Shown: one piece after another, positions 50,574 to 58,911 of the stretch
Layout: the number at the start of each line of letters is the position of its first letter
How positions within the stretch are numbered: the first letter of the stretch is position 1
Origin: Herbidospora galbida
GTDB lineage: Bacteria > Actinomycetota > Actinomycetes > Streptosporangiales > Streptosporangiaceae
Assembly (NCBI RefSeq): GCF_005233835.1
Contig: NZ_SZQA01000015.1
Location: 109,303-173,302 of the forward strand
Direction: 5' to 3'
DNA: 64,000 bases
The notes under the pieces: generated by a model
Databases searched by the model: none
The model's input: the letters and a program-made list of their open reading frames with translations, nothing else
Told to the model about the DNA's origin: nothing
Translations under genes and position numbers: made by a program

Positions 50574-51404
50574 TCAGCTGACGATCGCGACCGGGCAGTG
50601 GGCGTGGTGGAGCAGGCCGTGGCCGACCGAGCCGAGCACGGCCGCGCCGACGGCGCCGAGCCCCCGCGAGCCGGCGATCACCAGGTCGGCCGCGCGGGAC
50701 TCCTCGGCCAGCACGTTCACCGGGTGGCCGTAGACGCTCGCGTACTCCACCGGCACGCCGGGGTGCCGGTCGCGCCAGGCGGCGAACCGCTCCTCGACGA
50801 AGGTGGTGCGCTCCTCGTACACGCAGTGGATCAGGTTGTCGTACATGGTGCCCACCGACGAGAACGGCGGCGGCTGCCAGGAGAAGACCGCCCTGAGCCC
50901 GGCCCCGCGCCGCTGCGCCTCGGCGAAGGCGTACTCCAGCGCGACGTCGGCCTCCTCGCCGCCGTCGTAGCCCGCCACCAGCCGCCCGTACGCCGACGAC
51001 GACGGCTCGCGCACCACGATCACCGGTCCGGGCGCGTGCCCCGCCAGCCCCAGGCCGACCGAGCCGAGGATCATGCCCGCGAACCCGCCGGTGCCCCGGC
51101 TGCCGATCACGACCGCGTCGGCCTTGGCCGCCTCCTCCTTCAACCGGGCGACGACGCCGCCCGTCGCCAGGGCGGTGGTCACCCCGAGGCCCGGCGCGCG
51201 GGCGCGGGCCCGGCGTTCGGCGGTGGCCAGGACCTCCTCGCCGTAGGTGTTCTCGACCTCGTTGAGCTGGCTGAGCCGGATCCCGGTCCAGGGTTCGCGC
51301 ACGTGCACGAGCCGCAGCGTCGCGCCTCTGCGGACGGCGTCGGCCGCCGCGTACTCGACGGCGGCCAGCGCGGACGGGGATCCGTCGACTCCGGCGACGA
51401 TCAT
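50574..51404 (-). CDS. Tandem universal stress protein
   Basis: 276 residues, two UspA domains. Each has an ATP-binding G-x2-G-x9-G-(S/T)-like tail: 'GSRGTGGFAGMILGSVGLGLAGHAPGPVIVV' in the first and 'GSRGLGAVGAAVLGSVGHGLLHHAHCPVAIV' in the second. Tandem USPs are common in actinomycetes and respond to hypoxia or growth arrest. ATG 51404 follows GGAGG and overlaps the stop of the MRJP-family gene (ATGA), an unusual operon partner. Confidence 0.94.
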   Translation of the reverse strand: MIVAGVDGSPSALAAVEYAAADAVRRGATLRLVHVREPWTGIRLSQLNEVENTYGEEVLATAERRARARAPGLGVTTALATGGVVARLKEEAAKADAVVIGSRGTGGFAGMILGSVGLGLAGHAPGPVIVVREPSSSAYGRLVAGYDGGEEADVALEYAFAEAQRRGAGLRAVFSWQPPPFSSVGTMYDNLIHCVYEERTTFVEERFAAWRDRHPGVPVEYASVYGHPVNVLAEESRAADLVIAGSRGLGAVGAAVLGSVGHGLLHHAHCPVAIVS

Positions 51405-52489
51405 CGTTCCTCCGTCAGACGGATCGGGCGGGCATCGGTCTGGACCCGGATGACCTGGTAGGGCGGCACCCGGGTGTCGGTCCCGTCGTTGAACAGCGGG
51501 CTGCGCGGCAGCTGGTTCACGCTGACGTACAGGTGGCCGTCGCCCGCCAGGGCCAGGGTGTCGGGCCACAGCAGGTCGGGCCCGTGCAGGAGCGTCGACC
51601 AGTGGCCGTCCGGGTCCCGCCGGACGACGGCGCTGTGCTCGTAGGCGGTGGCGTAGACGGCGCCGCCCGCGTCGGACTCCAGGCCGTCGGACGCGCCCTT
51701 GTCGCCCAGGTCGACGACCGTGGCCGCCACCTGCGCGTCGTCGAGCGACCGGTCGAGCAGGGCGTCGGTCGCCACGCTGTACAGACGCCGGCTGGACAGC
51801 GGGCAGTAGAACAGGCGGGAGCCGTCGGCGCTGAGCGCGATGCCGTCGACGCCGACCCGGTAGTTCTCCCGGACGACCCCCTGCACGATCGCGCGGAACC
51901 CCGGCACGGCCGAGGTGCTCACGTGCCCGCGGAGCCGGGCCCAGCTCTCGCCGGAGGCGAGGTCGACCACGATCAACGCGCCCTCGGGGGCGCAGTCGGT
52001 CACGTACGCGTACCCTCCCGCCCCCCGCGAGAGGTCGAAGCGCACGTCGTTGAGGTAGGTCACCGGGATGGCCGCGGCCGGGTCGAGCGGAATGACCCGG
52101 ACCACCCGGTCGGTGGCCGGATCGACCCCGACCAGCTTCGGCCCGTTCTCCAGCCACGGCTCGAAGGCCAGGCTGCCCGTGTCGAGCAGCCACACATGCC
52201 CGGCCGGGTCGGTGATCACGCTCTGCACCGACACCAGGGTGTCCGCGGTGGCCCCCGGGCTCCACGCGTTGAACTCGCGGTCGGGGTAGGGGACCGGCTC
52301 GCCCTTGACGACCTCCGCGACGGTGAAGGGCACGTCGTCGCCCCACCTCGGGAAGGAGACGAACAGGCGCCCGTCGTCGGTCACGGTCACGCCGGTCGGC
52401 ATCAGGTCGCCGAATTCGGCGACGATCTCGTAGTCGGTTCCCACCCAGCTGCCGAGTGGGGAGGCGGCGGCAGAAGTCCTGGAAGACAT
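51401..52489 (-). CDS. Major royal jelly/yellow-family beta-propeller protein
   Basis: 362 residues from ATG 52489. Patterns 'PVTYLNDVRFDLSRGAGGYAYVTDCAPEGALIVVDLASGESWARL' and 'GVDGIALSADGSRLFYCPLSSRRLYSV' identify the MRJP/yellow family, a six-bladed propeller found in insects and in some bacteria; bacterial roles are unknown, possibly lactonase-like. The frame stays open to ATG 52585, whose extra 32 residues look like an IclR helix ('LARGLETALEILEGL'); AAGGGG before 52489 and a promoter palindrome inside the extension favour the shorter form. Overlaps the stress-protein gene by 4 bases. Confidence 0.82.
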   Translation of the reverse strand: MSSRTSAAASPLGSWVGTDYEIVAEFGDLMPTGVTVTDDGRLFVSFPRWGDDVPFTVAEVVKGEPVPYPDREFNAWSPGATADTLVSVQSVITDPAGHVWLLDTGSLAFEPWLENGPKLVGVDPATDRVVRVIPLDPAAAIPVTYLNDVRFDLSRGAGGYAYVTDCAPEGALIVVDLASGESWARLRGHVSTSAVPGFRAIVQGVVRENYRVGVDGIALSADGSRLFYCPLSSRRLYSVATDALLDRSLDDAQVAATVVDLGDKGASDGLESDAGGAVYATAYEHSAVVRRDPDGHWSTLLHGPDLLWPDTLALAGDGHLYVSVNQLPRSPLFNDGTDTRVPPYQVIRVQTDARPIRLTEER

Positions 52490-52568
52490 GGTCATCCCCT
52501 TCGTTGCCGAAAGCCCTTCCAGTATCTCAAGGGCCGTTTCGAGGCCCCGGGCCAGGTCGCCCCCCGTC

Positions 52569-52597
52569 TTGACGTCAGACGTCATACGAATTAGCTT
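52569..52597 (+). promoter_or_regulatory. Promoter and operator of the FAH-SDR-lar operon
   Basis: TTGACG (52569-52574), exact 17-base spacer, TAGCTT (52592-52597). The perfect palindrome TGACGTCAGACGTCA (52570-52584) covers the -35, so a repressor there would control the operon and perhaps the divergent MRJP-family gene. Confidence 0.65.
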
Positions 52598-52629
52598 CCC
52601 CCTGACCCTGAGTGGAAGAAGGTAGAAGC

Positions 52630-53478
52630 GTGAAGTTGTGCCGGTTGGGGAGTCCGGGCGATGAACGGCCCTGTGTCGTCGACGCCGAGGGGAACGTCTT
52701 CGACCTGTCGTCGCTGACGACGGACATCGACGGCGCGTTCCTCGCCGGCGGGGGAGTGGAGCGGGTTCGGGCCGCCCTCGCGGCGGGGGACCTCCCGCGC
52801 GCGGAAGCCGGCCGGCGGATCGGCGCCCCGGTCGCGCGGCCGGGGAAGATCGTGTGCATCGGGCTGAACTACTCCGACCACGCCGAGGAGACGAAGGCGG
52901 CCGTCCCGGCCGAGCCGGTCGTATTCATGAAGGCGCCGAACACGGTGGTCGGCCCCGACGACGAGGTGCTGGTGCCGCGCGGCAGCGTCAAGACCGACTA
53001 CGAGGTCGAACTGGCGATCGTCATCGGGGCGACGGCCCGCTACCTGGCCTCTCCGGACGAGGCGGCCGGCGTCATCGCCGGTTACGCGGTCGTCAACGAC
53101 GTCTCCGAGCGGGAGTTCCAGCTTGAGCGCGGCGGCCAGTGGGACAAGGGCAAGTCGTGCGAGACCTTCAACCCGATGGGGCCGTGGCTGGTCACGCCGG
53201 ACGAGGTCGGCGACCCGCAGGCGCTCGGCCTGCGCCTGTGGGTCAACGGCGAACTGCGCCAGAACGGCAGCACCAAGAACCAGATCTTCGGCGTCCATCA
53301 CGTCGTCTGGTACCTCAGCCAGTTCATGGTCCTCGAACCGGGTGACGTGGTGAACACCGGCACCCCGGCGGGCGTGGCCCTGGGCCGGGGGGACGGCGCC
53401 TACCTGCGCGCCGGAGACGTGGTCGAGGTCGAGATCGACGGCCTGGGCCGCCAGCGTCAGCGGATGGGGCAGGCATGA
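52630..53478 (+). CDS. Fumarylacetoacetate-hydrolase-family protein
   Basis: 282 residues. The FAH core has metal ligands in 'DYEVELAIVIG' and 'GYAVVNDVSEREFQ', with 'GLNYSDHAEE' and 'VVNTGTPAGVALG' as family marks. The N-terminal 'KLCRLGSPGDERPCVVDAEG' resembles 2,4-diketo-3-deoxy-L-fuconate or -rhamnonate hydrolases, which split the diketo acid to pyruvate and L-lactate. With an SDR and a lactate-racemase homologue next to it, that activity is the best guess. GTG 52630 chosen; GTG 52612 adds six residues. It overlaps the SDR start by 4 bases. Confidence 0.88.
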   Translation: MKLCRLGSPGDERPCVVDAEGNVFDLSSLTTDIDGAFLAGGGVERVRAALAAGDLPRAEAGRRIGAPVARPGKIVCIGLNYSDHAEETKAAVPAEPVVFMKAPNTVVGPDDEVLVPRGSVKTDYEVELAIVIGATARYLASPDEAAGVIAGYAVVNDVSEREFQLERGGQWDKGKSCETFNPMGPWLVTPDEVGDPQALGLRLWVNGELRQNGSTKNQIFGVHHVVWYLSQFMVLEPGDVVNTGTPAGVALGRGDGAYLRAGDVVEVEIDGLGRQRQRMGQA

Positions 53479-54212
53479 GCGGCGACTTCGACGGCCTCGT
53501 CGCGATCGTCACCGGCGGCGCCTCCGGCATCGGACGGGCGGTCGCCGAGGAACTGACGGCCCGGGGCGCGCAGGTGGCCGTCCTGGACCTGGCCGGCACC
53601 GAGTTCGTCTGCGACGTGACCGACGACGCGGCCGTCCGGCGCGCGGTCGCCGCGGTCGCCGACCGCTTCGGGCGGATCGACGTGCTGGTCAACAACGCCG
53701 GCATCGGCGCGCAGGGCACGGTCGCCGACAACGACGACGCCGAGTGGCTGCGGGTGCTGGACCTCAACGTGCTGGGCATCGTCCGGCTGAGCCGGGCCGC
53801 GCTGCCCCATCTGCGCGTGTCCCCGAGCGCCGCCATCGTGAACGTCTGCTCGATCGCGGCGACGGCCGGGCTGCCCCAGCGCGCCCTCTACTCGGCCTCC
53901 AAGGGCGCGGTGCTCGCGCTGACCCGGGCGATGGCGGCCGACCATGTGCGCGAGGGCGTCCGGGTCAACTGCGTCACGCCCGGCACCGTCGACACCCCCT
54001 GGATCGGCCGGCTGCTGGACGCCGCCCCCGACCCCGAGGCGGAGCGGGCCGCACTGTGCGCCAGGCAGCCGCACGGTCGCCTGGTCGCCGCCGAGGAGGT
54101 GGCGCACGCCGTCGCCTATCTGGCCGGACCGGCGTCCGGTTCGACGGTCGGCATCGAACTGCCCGTCGACGGCGGGATGGCCGGGCTCCGCCTGCGGCCG
54201 GCGACGTCATGA
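53475..54212 (+). CDS. SDR-family oxidoreductase, deoxysugar-acid dehydrogenase candidate
   Basis: 245 residues: 'TGGASGIG' (about 14-21), 'NNAG' and catalytic Tyr/Lys in 'YSASK'. The fragment 'RVNCVTPGTVDTPWIGRLLD' is like 2-keto-3-deoxy-L-fuconate/-rhamnonate dehydrogenases, which make the diketo acid for FAH-type hydrolases. This matches its position directly after the hydrolase. Overlaps both neighbours by 4 bases. The upstream dehydratase and first dehydrogenase of that route are not in the window. Confidence 0.88.
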   Translation: MSGDFDGLVAIVTGGASGIGRAVAEELTARGAQVAVLDLAGTEFVCDVTDDAAVRRAVAAVADRFGRIDVLVNNAGIGAQGTVADNDDAEWLRVLDLNVLGIVRLSRAALPHLRVSPSAAIVNVCSIAATAGLPQRALYSASKGAVLALTRAMAADHVREGVRVNCVTPGTVDTPWIGRLLDAAPDPEAERAALCARQPHGRLVAAEEVAHAVAYLAGPASGSTVGIELPVDGGMAGLRLRPATS

Positions 54213-55474
54213 CCGGGCTGGTCGTCGACCTCGCCTACGGCGCCGACGGGCTCCTGGTGGACCTGCCCGCCGAGCGGACCACCGTGATCACGCCCGTCGC
54301 TCGGCCGGCGGTGGCCGACGAGGCGGCGGAGGTGCTCAGAGCGCTGCGCGAACCCGTCGCGGGCCCGCCGCTGCGCGACCGCGTGCGGCGCGGCCAGACG
54401 GTGGCGATCTCGGCCTGCGACGGCACCCGGCCGCAGCCCCGGCACCTGATGATCCCCGCCATCCTGGCCGAACTCGACGGGCTGATCCCGCTCGACGACG
54501 TGGTGATCCTGGTGGCCACCGGCACCCACCGCGGCAACACCCCCGAGGAACTGCGCGCCATGTTCGGCGACGCCGTCGTCGACTCCGTGCGGATCGTCAA
54601 CCACGACGCCCGCGACGACGCGTCGTTGCGCTGGATGGGCCGGTTCGGCAAGGACGTGCCGGTCTGGCTCAACCGCGAGTGGGCCGAGGCGGACGTGCGG
54701 ATCACCACCGGGTTCGTCGAGCCGCACTTCTTCGCCGGGTTCTCCGGCGGCCCCAAGCTCGTCGCCCCCGGGCTCGCCGCCCTGGAGACCGTGCTCACCC
54801 TGCACGACGCGGCCCGCATCGGCGACCCCCGCGCGACCTGGGGGATCACCGAGGGCAACCCCGTCCACGACGACGTCCGGGCCATCGCGGCGGCCACCGG
54901 CGTCACCTTCGCCCTCGACGTCGTGCTCAACCGGGAGCAGAAGATCGTCAAGGCCTTCGGCGGCGACCTCGCGCCGATGCACGCCGCCGCCATGGCCGCC
55001 GCCCGCGCGGCGGCGATGCGGCCCGTGCCGGCCGCCTTCGACGTGGTGGTCACCACCAACGCCGGGTTCCCGCTCGACCAGAACCTCTACCAGGCGGTGA
55101 AGGGCATGAGCGCGGCCGCGCAGATCGTGCGGCCGGGCGGCGTGGTCATCTGCGCGGCCGAGTGCCGCGACGGCTTCCCCGACCACGGCTCCTACCGCGA
55201 GACGCTGACCGGTGCGGCCTCGCCCGACGCCCTGTTCGAGGAGATCTCCGCCCGTACGCGGACGGTTCCCGACCAGTGGCAGGTGCAGATCCAGGCGCGC
55301 ATCCAGCGGCACGCGCGCGTCATCGTGCACACCTCCCATCTGAGCGACGCCGACCTGGCCGCCGCCCATCTGGAGCAGACCCACGACATCGCGGCCACCG
55401 TCCGGGGCCTTCCCGGGAGCGTGTGCGTGCTGCCGGAGGGGCCGATGACGATCCCCTACCTGGAGGGAAGGTAG
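54209..55474 (+). CDS. larA: Nickel-pincer racemase (LarA family)
   Basis: 421 residues. Comparison with Lactobacillus plantarum LarA from memory places His107 ('TGTHRGNT'), His173 and Lys183 ('VEPHFFAGFSGGPK') and His199 at the positions of H108, H174, K184 (cofactor attachment) and H200 (nickel ligand). Asp71/Arg74 in 'CDGTRPQP' and Gln295/Lys298 in 'YQAVKG' match substrate-binding residues. All key residues are therefore kept, so it is expected to racemise lactate or a near 2-hydroxyacid in the cytosol. Overlaps the SDR stop; larB follows after two bases. Confidence 0.9.
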   Translation: MTGLVVDLAYGADGLLVDLPAERTTVITPVARPAVADEAAEVLRALREPVAGPPLRDRVRRGQTVAISACDGTRPQPRHLMIPAILAELDGLIPLDDVVILVATGTHRGNTPEELRAMFGDAVVDSVRIVNHDARDDASLRWMGRFGKDVPVWLNREWAEADVRITTGFVEPHFFAGFSGGPKLVAPGLAALETVLTLHDAARIGDPRATWGITEGNPVHDDVRAIAAATGVTFALDVVLNREQKIVKAFGGDLAPMHAAAMAAARAAAMRPVPAAFDVVVTTNAGFPLDQNLYQAVKGMSAAAQIVRPGGVVICAAECRDGFPDHGSYRETLTGAASPDALFEEISARTRTVPDQWQVQIQARIQRHARVIVHTSHLSDADLAAAHLEQTHDIAATVRGLPGSVCVLPEGPMTIPYLEGR

Positions 55475-55476
55475 CG

Positions 55477-56130
55477 ATGGACATCGGGTACGCGCGGGTC
55501 GACCTCGACCGGGAGAGACGCCAGGGCCTGCCCGAGATCGTCTACGGGCCGGGCAAGCAGGCCCATGAGATCGCCGGGATCCTGGAGGTGCTGCTCGACC
55601 GGAACGACGGTCCCGTCCTGGTGACCCGGGTCGGGCCCGAGACCGCCGCCGAGGTCCGCGCCCGCGTTCCCGGCGGCCGATACGAAGACGCGGCCCGGCT
55701 GCTGGTGTGGCGGCCGGCGCTGCCGCTCGGGTACCGGGTGGCCGTGGTCACGGCCGGCACCGCCGACGGGCCGGTCGCGGCCGAGGCGGCGGCGGTGGCG
55801 ACGGCGCTCGGCCTGGAGACCGCGGTGATCAGGGACGTGGGGGTGGCGGGGATCCACCGGGTCCTGGCGGTCACCGACGAGCTCCGCGAGGCCGACAGCG
55901 TGATCGTCGTCGCGGGCATGGAGGGCGCGCTGGCGAGCGTGGTCGGCGGGCTGGTGGAGACGCCGGTGATCGCCGTGCCCACCTCCGTCGGCTACGGCGC
56001 CGCCCTGGAGGGCGTGACGGCGCTGCTGGCCATGATGACCTCGTGCGCCGCGGGCATCACGGTGGTCAACATCGACTCGGGGTTCGGCGCCGCGCTGGCC
56101 GCCTACCGGCTGACGAGGCGGCGGCCGTGA
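55477..56130 (+). CDS. larB: Nickel-pincer cofactor biosynthesis protein LarB
   Basis: 217 residues. AIR-carboxylase-like fold with 'YRVAVVTAGTADGPVAAEAAAVATALG' and 'SVIVVAGMEGALASVVGGLVETPVIAVPTSVGYGA'. LarB carboxylates and hydrolyses nicotinic acid adenine dinucleotide to pyridinium-3,5-biscarboxylate mononucleotide, the first cofactor step. Slightly shorter than typical LarB (about 240-250), lacking some N-terminal residues. Its stop overlaps larC by 4 bases. Confidence 0.92.
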   Translation: MDIGYARVDLDRERRQGLPEIVYGPGKQAHEIAGILEVLLDRNDGPVLVTRVGPETAAEVRARVPGGRYEDAARLLVWRPALPLGYRVAVVTAGTADGPVAAEAAAVATALGLETAVIRDVGVAGIHRVLAVTDELREADSVIVVAGMEGALASVVGGLVETPVIAVPTSVGYGAALEGVTALLAMMTSCAAGITVVNIDSGFGAALAAYRLTRRRP

Positions 56131-57242
56131 TCCTCCACCTCAACCCGTTCACCGGCCTGGCCGGTGACATGCTGCTCGGGGCCCTGCTCTCCGCGGGGGC
56201 CTCCGTGGACGTCGTCCGGCAGGCCGTCGCCCGGACCGGCCTGACCGGCTGGCGGCTGGAGGCCGAGAACGTCCGCACCGGCGCGCTCATGGCGGTCCGC
56301 GTCCGCGTCGAGGTCGACGACGACGCGACCGAGCGCCCCGCCTCGGTGCTCATCGAGATGGCGGCCCGTACCGGCCTGACCGTCGCGGAACGCGCGCTGA
56401 AGGCGATCGCCGAGGTCGAGGCCGAGCTGCACGGCCTGCCGCCCGGCGACGTCCACCTGCACGAGCTCGGCGGGCACGACACGCTGGTCGACATCGTCGG
56501 CTGCGCGGCGGCGCTGGCCGACCTGGGCGTGACGCGCGTTCACTGCGCGCCGCTGCCGCTCGGCAGCGGCAGCGTGGAGACCCGCCACGGGGTGCTGCCG
56601 GTGCCCGCGCCCGCCACCCTCGCCCTGCTGCGGGGGGCCCAGGTGCGGAGCGGCGGCGAGCACGAGGCGGTCACCCCCACCGGGGCCGCCCTGCTGCGCG
56701 CCGCCGAGACCGTCTACGGCGGGGTGCCGCCCATGGAGGTGCTGGCCACCGGGTACGGCGCGGGCACCCGCCGGCTCCCCGACCGCCCCAACGTCACCGT
56801 CGCCACCCTCGGCCGCCCGCTCGCCGAGCACGACCGGCAGGTCGTCCTGTCGACCAACCTCGACGACGTGACCGGGGAGCTGCTCGGGCACGTCATCACG
56901 CGGATGCTGGGGGCCGGCGCCGCCGACGCGTGGGTCACGCCGGCGGTCATGAAGAAGGGCCGGCCGGCGCACGTCCTGCACGTGCTCGCGCCCGCCGACC
57001 TGGCCGACCACCTGGAGAACCTGATGTTCTCCGAGACCGGCACGCTCGGGCTGCGCCGCAGCTGGGTCGACAAGGTCACCGTCCCCCGGACGGTCCGCAC
57101 GGTCGAGCTGTACGGCCGGACCGTGCGGATGAAGCAGGGCCCGTACGGCGTCAAGCCCGAATACGACGACCTCGCCCGCCTGGCCGCCTCGACCGGCAAG
57201 TCGCTGGGCGCGCTGACCAGGGAGGCCCTCGACGCCCTGTGA
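56127..57242 (+). CDS. larC: Nickel insertion protein LarC
   Basis: 371 residues. 'HLNPFTGLAGDMLLGALL' at the N-terminus, 'HELGGHDTLVDIVG' and 'LSTNLDDVTGELLGHVITRMLGAGAADAWVTPAVMKKGRP' are LarC signatures. LarC inserts nickel into the thiolated pincer cofactor, using CTP. In L. plantarum LarC needs a programmed frameshift between LarC1 and LarC2; here one frame covers both halves. GTG 56127 overlaps the larB stop. The sulfur-transfer protein LarE is absent from this operon. Confidence 0.93.
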   Translation: MILHLNPFTGLAGDMLLGALLSAGASVDVVRQAVARTGLTGWRLEAENVRTGALMAVRVRVEVDDDATERPASVLIEMAARTGLTVAERALKAIAEVEAELHGLPPGDVHLHELGGHDTLVDIVGCAAALADLGVTRVHCAPLPLGSGSVETRHGVLPVPAPATLALLRGAQVRSGGEHEAVTPTGAALLRAAETVYGGVPPMEVLATGYGAGTRRLPDRPNVTVATLGRPLAEHDRQVVLSTNLDDVTGELLGHVITRMLGAGAADAWVTPAVMKKGRPAHVLHVLAPADLADHLENLMFSETGTLGLRRSWVDKVTVPRTVRTVELYGRTVRMKQGPYGVKPEYDDLARLAASTGKSLGALTREALDAL

Positions 57243-57245
57243 CGC

Positions 57246-58886
57246 TCAGCCACGGTTCCGCCGCGCCGCCGCGAGGATGAGGTAGGCGCTCGCCGTCCAC
57301 GTGTACGCGCGGTCGCGCAGTCCTTCGCCGGTCCGCGCGTCGAAGTTCTCCGCGAACCCCGACCTCTCGCACAGGCGGCGGAACCGGTCGCTGATCTCGT
57401 CGGCCAGTGCGACGTGCCCGGCGCGGCGCAGCCCGTCCTCGATCAGGATCGTCGAGGGCGCCCAGATGGGGCCGCGCCAGTAGCCGTCGTCCTGGTAGTG
57501 GGGCGACGAGGGCAGCTCGGTGGCCGGTCCGAACTCGGTGAGGTGCCGTTCGATCCGGCCGGCGAGCACCGCGCTCACCTCGGCGGGCAGCTCCTCGCCC
57601 AGGACGATGGGCATCAGGTCGAGCAGGCTGTCGCTCGACCAGGTCCGGCCGGTGAGCGCGCCCCGGGCGACGAACCGGTCGCCCGTCCACAGCTCGGCCA
57701 GCAGGGCGCTCTTCATGCGGTCGGCGGCGGCGCTCCAGCGGGCCGCCTCGGCGGGGCCGGGGGCTTCGCGGGCCAGTTCGCGCATCTGGAGCACGAGAAA
57801 GGCGGCCAGGTCGGCGGTCTCGACGACGCGTTCGGGGTCGAAGGTGGTGGCGTTGTCCCACCCGCTGTCGTTGCCGTGCTGGTAGTAGGCCAGTTCGTGG
57901 CCGGGTATCCGCCGGGCGGTCAGCCAGAAGTCCGTCCACCGTTCCAGCAGCCGGTAGGTCTCCTCGGGTTCGGGCCGCCATTGGAGGCGGCCCAGCGCCC
58001 AGCCGTGGATGGGCGGTTTGACGAAGTTGTAGAGGATCTCGGAGTGCGTCACGGAGTCGGGCAGCGCGCCCGCGCCGTCCTGGTGGTCGAAGGGCAGCCG
58101 GAACTGGTGCCACGCCAGTTCCGGCAGCCCCTCGCCCAGGGCGATGGCGTTGAAGCAGTGGTCCCAGCTCCACACCTTGTCCATCCAGTGCTTGGACATC
58201 AGCACCCCGGGACGCGTGACGAACCCCGCCGGGCGGACCGTCGCCGACCACAGCACGTAGACCGCGAGCTCGGCGGCCGGGGTCGCGTCGTCGCGCCAGG
58301 GGGCGACCGCCGCGGCGAACGCCTCGAACTCCGCGCGGGCCGCCTTGACCACCTGCTCGAACGTGTCGGCCTCGGCGTAGGGGGCGCGGGCGGTCTCGTA
58401 CTCCTCGACGGCGATCTCCCAGTCGCCCGTCAGGACGACCCCGCGCTCCGCGCCGCCGAGCGACTGCGCGCCCACCGCGCCGGCCGTGCCGCGCAGCACG
58501 GTGACCCGGTAGCGGCGGCCGGTCTGGTAGAGCGTGAAGACGTACGACCCGTCCGACGGCTCCTGGTAGAAGTAGGGGCCGCTGAACGGGGTGAGCACCG
58601 GATCGGCCGCCAGCAGGCCCAGGTCCAGGCCCCGGCCCCTGATCCGCACCGTGTCGGGGCTCTCGTAGGCGAGTTCGATCCGGTCGTCGCCGCGCTCCCA
58701 GAGGAGCTGCTGCGGCGTGGCGGTCAGGGCCGCCTCCGGGTCGACCACGAGCCGCAGGACGGCGTGCATCCCGGTCTGGTGCGAGACCAGGTGCACCTCG
58801 TCGGCGTACGTCTTCTCGGCGATCACCGGGGAGAAGCCGAACCAGGAGCCGCGATGGCTGAACGGGATGTCCCGTAGGGAGAACAC
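57246..58886 (-). CDS. GH63/trehalase-like glycoside hydrolase
   Basis: 546 residues, no signal peptide. The (alpha/alpha)6-barrel blocks 'KHWMDKVWSWDHCFNAIALGEG', 'YYQHGNDSGWDNATTFD' and 'SPHYQDDGYWRGPIWAPSTILIEDGL' are those of the MGH1-type/GH63 group, which includes glucosidases and mannosyl/glucosylglycerate hydrolases; the Asp in 'GNDSGWDN' and Glu downstream are probable catalytic acids. Cytosolic cleavage of an alpha-linked sugar brought in by the adjoining CUT1 importer, 25 bases upstream on the same strand, is likely. GTG start at 58886 lacks a clear ribosome site. It ends 3 bases from larC, convergent. Confidence 0.88.
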   Translation of the reverse strand: MFSLRDIPFSHRGSWFGFSPVIAEKTYADEVHLVSHQTGMHAVLRLVVDPEAALTATPQQLLWERGDDRIELAYESPDTVRIRGRGLDLGLLAADPVLTPFSGPYFYQEPSDGSYVFTLYQTGRRYRVTVLRGTAGAVGAQSLGGAERGVVLTGDWEIAVEEYETARAPYAEADTFEQVVKAARAEFEAFAAAVAPWRDDATPAAELAVYVLWSATVRPAGFVTRPGVLMSKHWMDKVWSWDHCFNAIALGEGLPELAWHQFRLPFDHQDGAGALPDSVTHSEILYNFVKPPIHGWALGRLQWRPEPEETYRLLERWTDFWLTARRIPGHELAYYQHGNDSGWDNATTFDPERVVETADLAAFLVLQMRELAREAPGPAEAARWSAAADRMKSALLAELWTGDRFVARGALTGRTWSSDSLLDLMPIVLGEELPAEVSAVLAGRIERHLTEFGPATELPSSPHYQDDGYWRGPIWAPSTILIEDGLRRAGHVALADEISDRFRRLCERSGFAENFDARTGEGLRDRAYTWTASAYLILAAARRNRG

Positions 58887-58911
58887 GGAGGGGAGGCCCT
58901 TCTCCTAGAGG

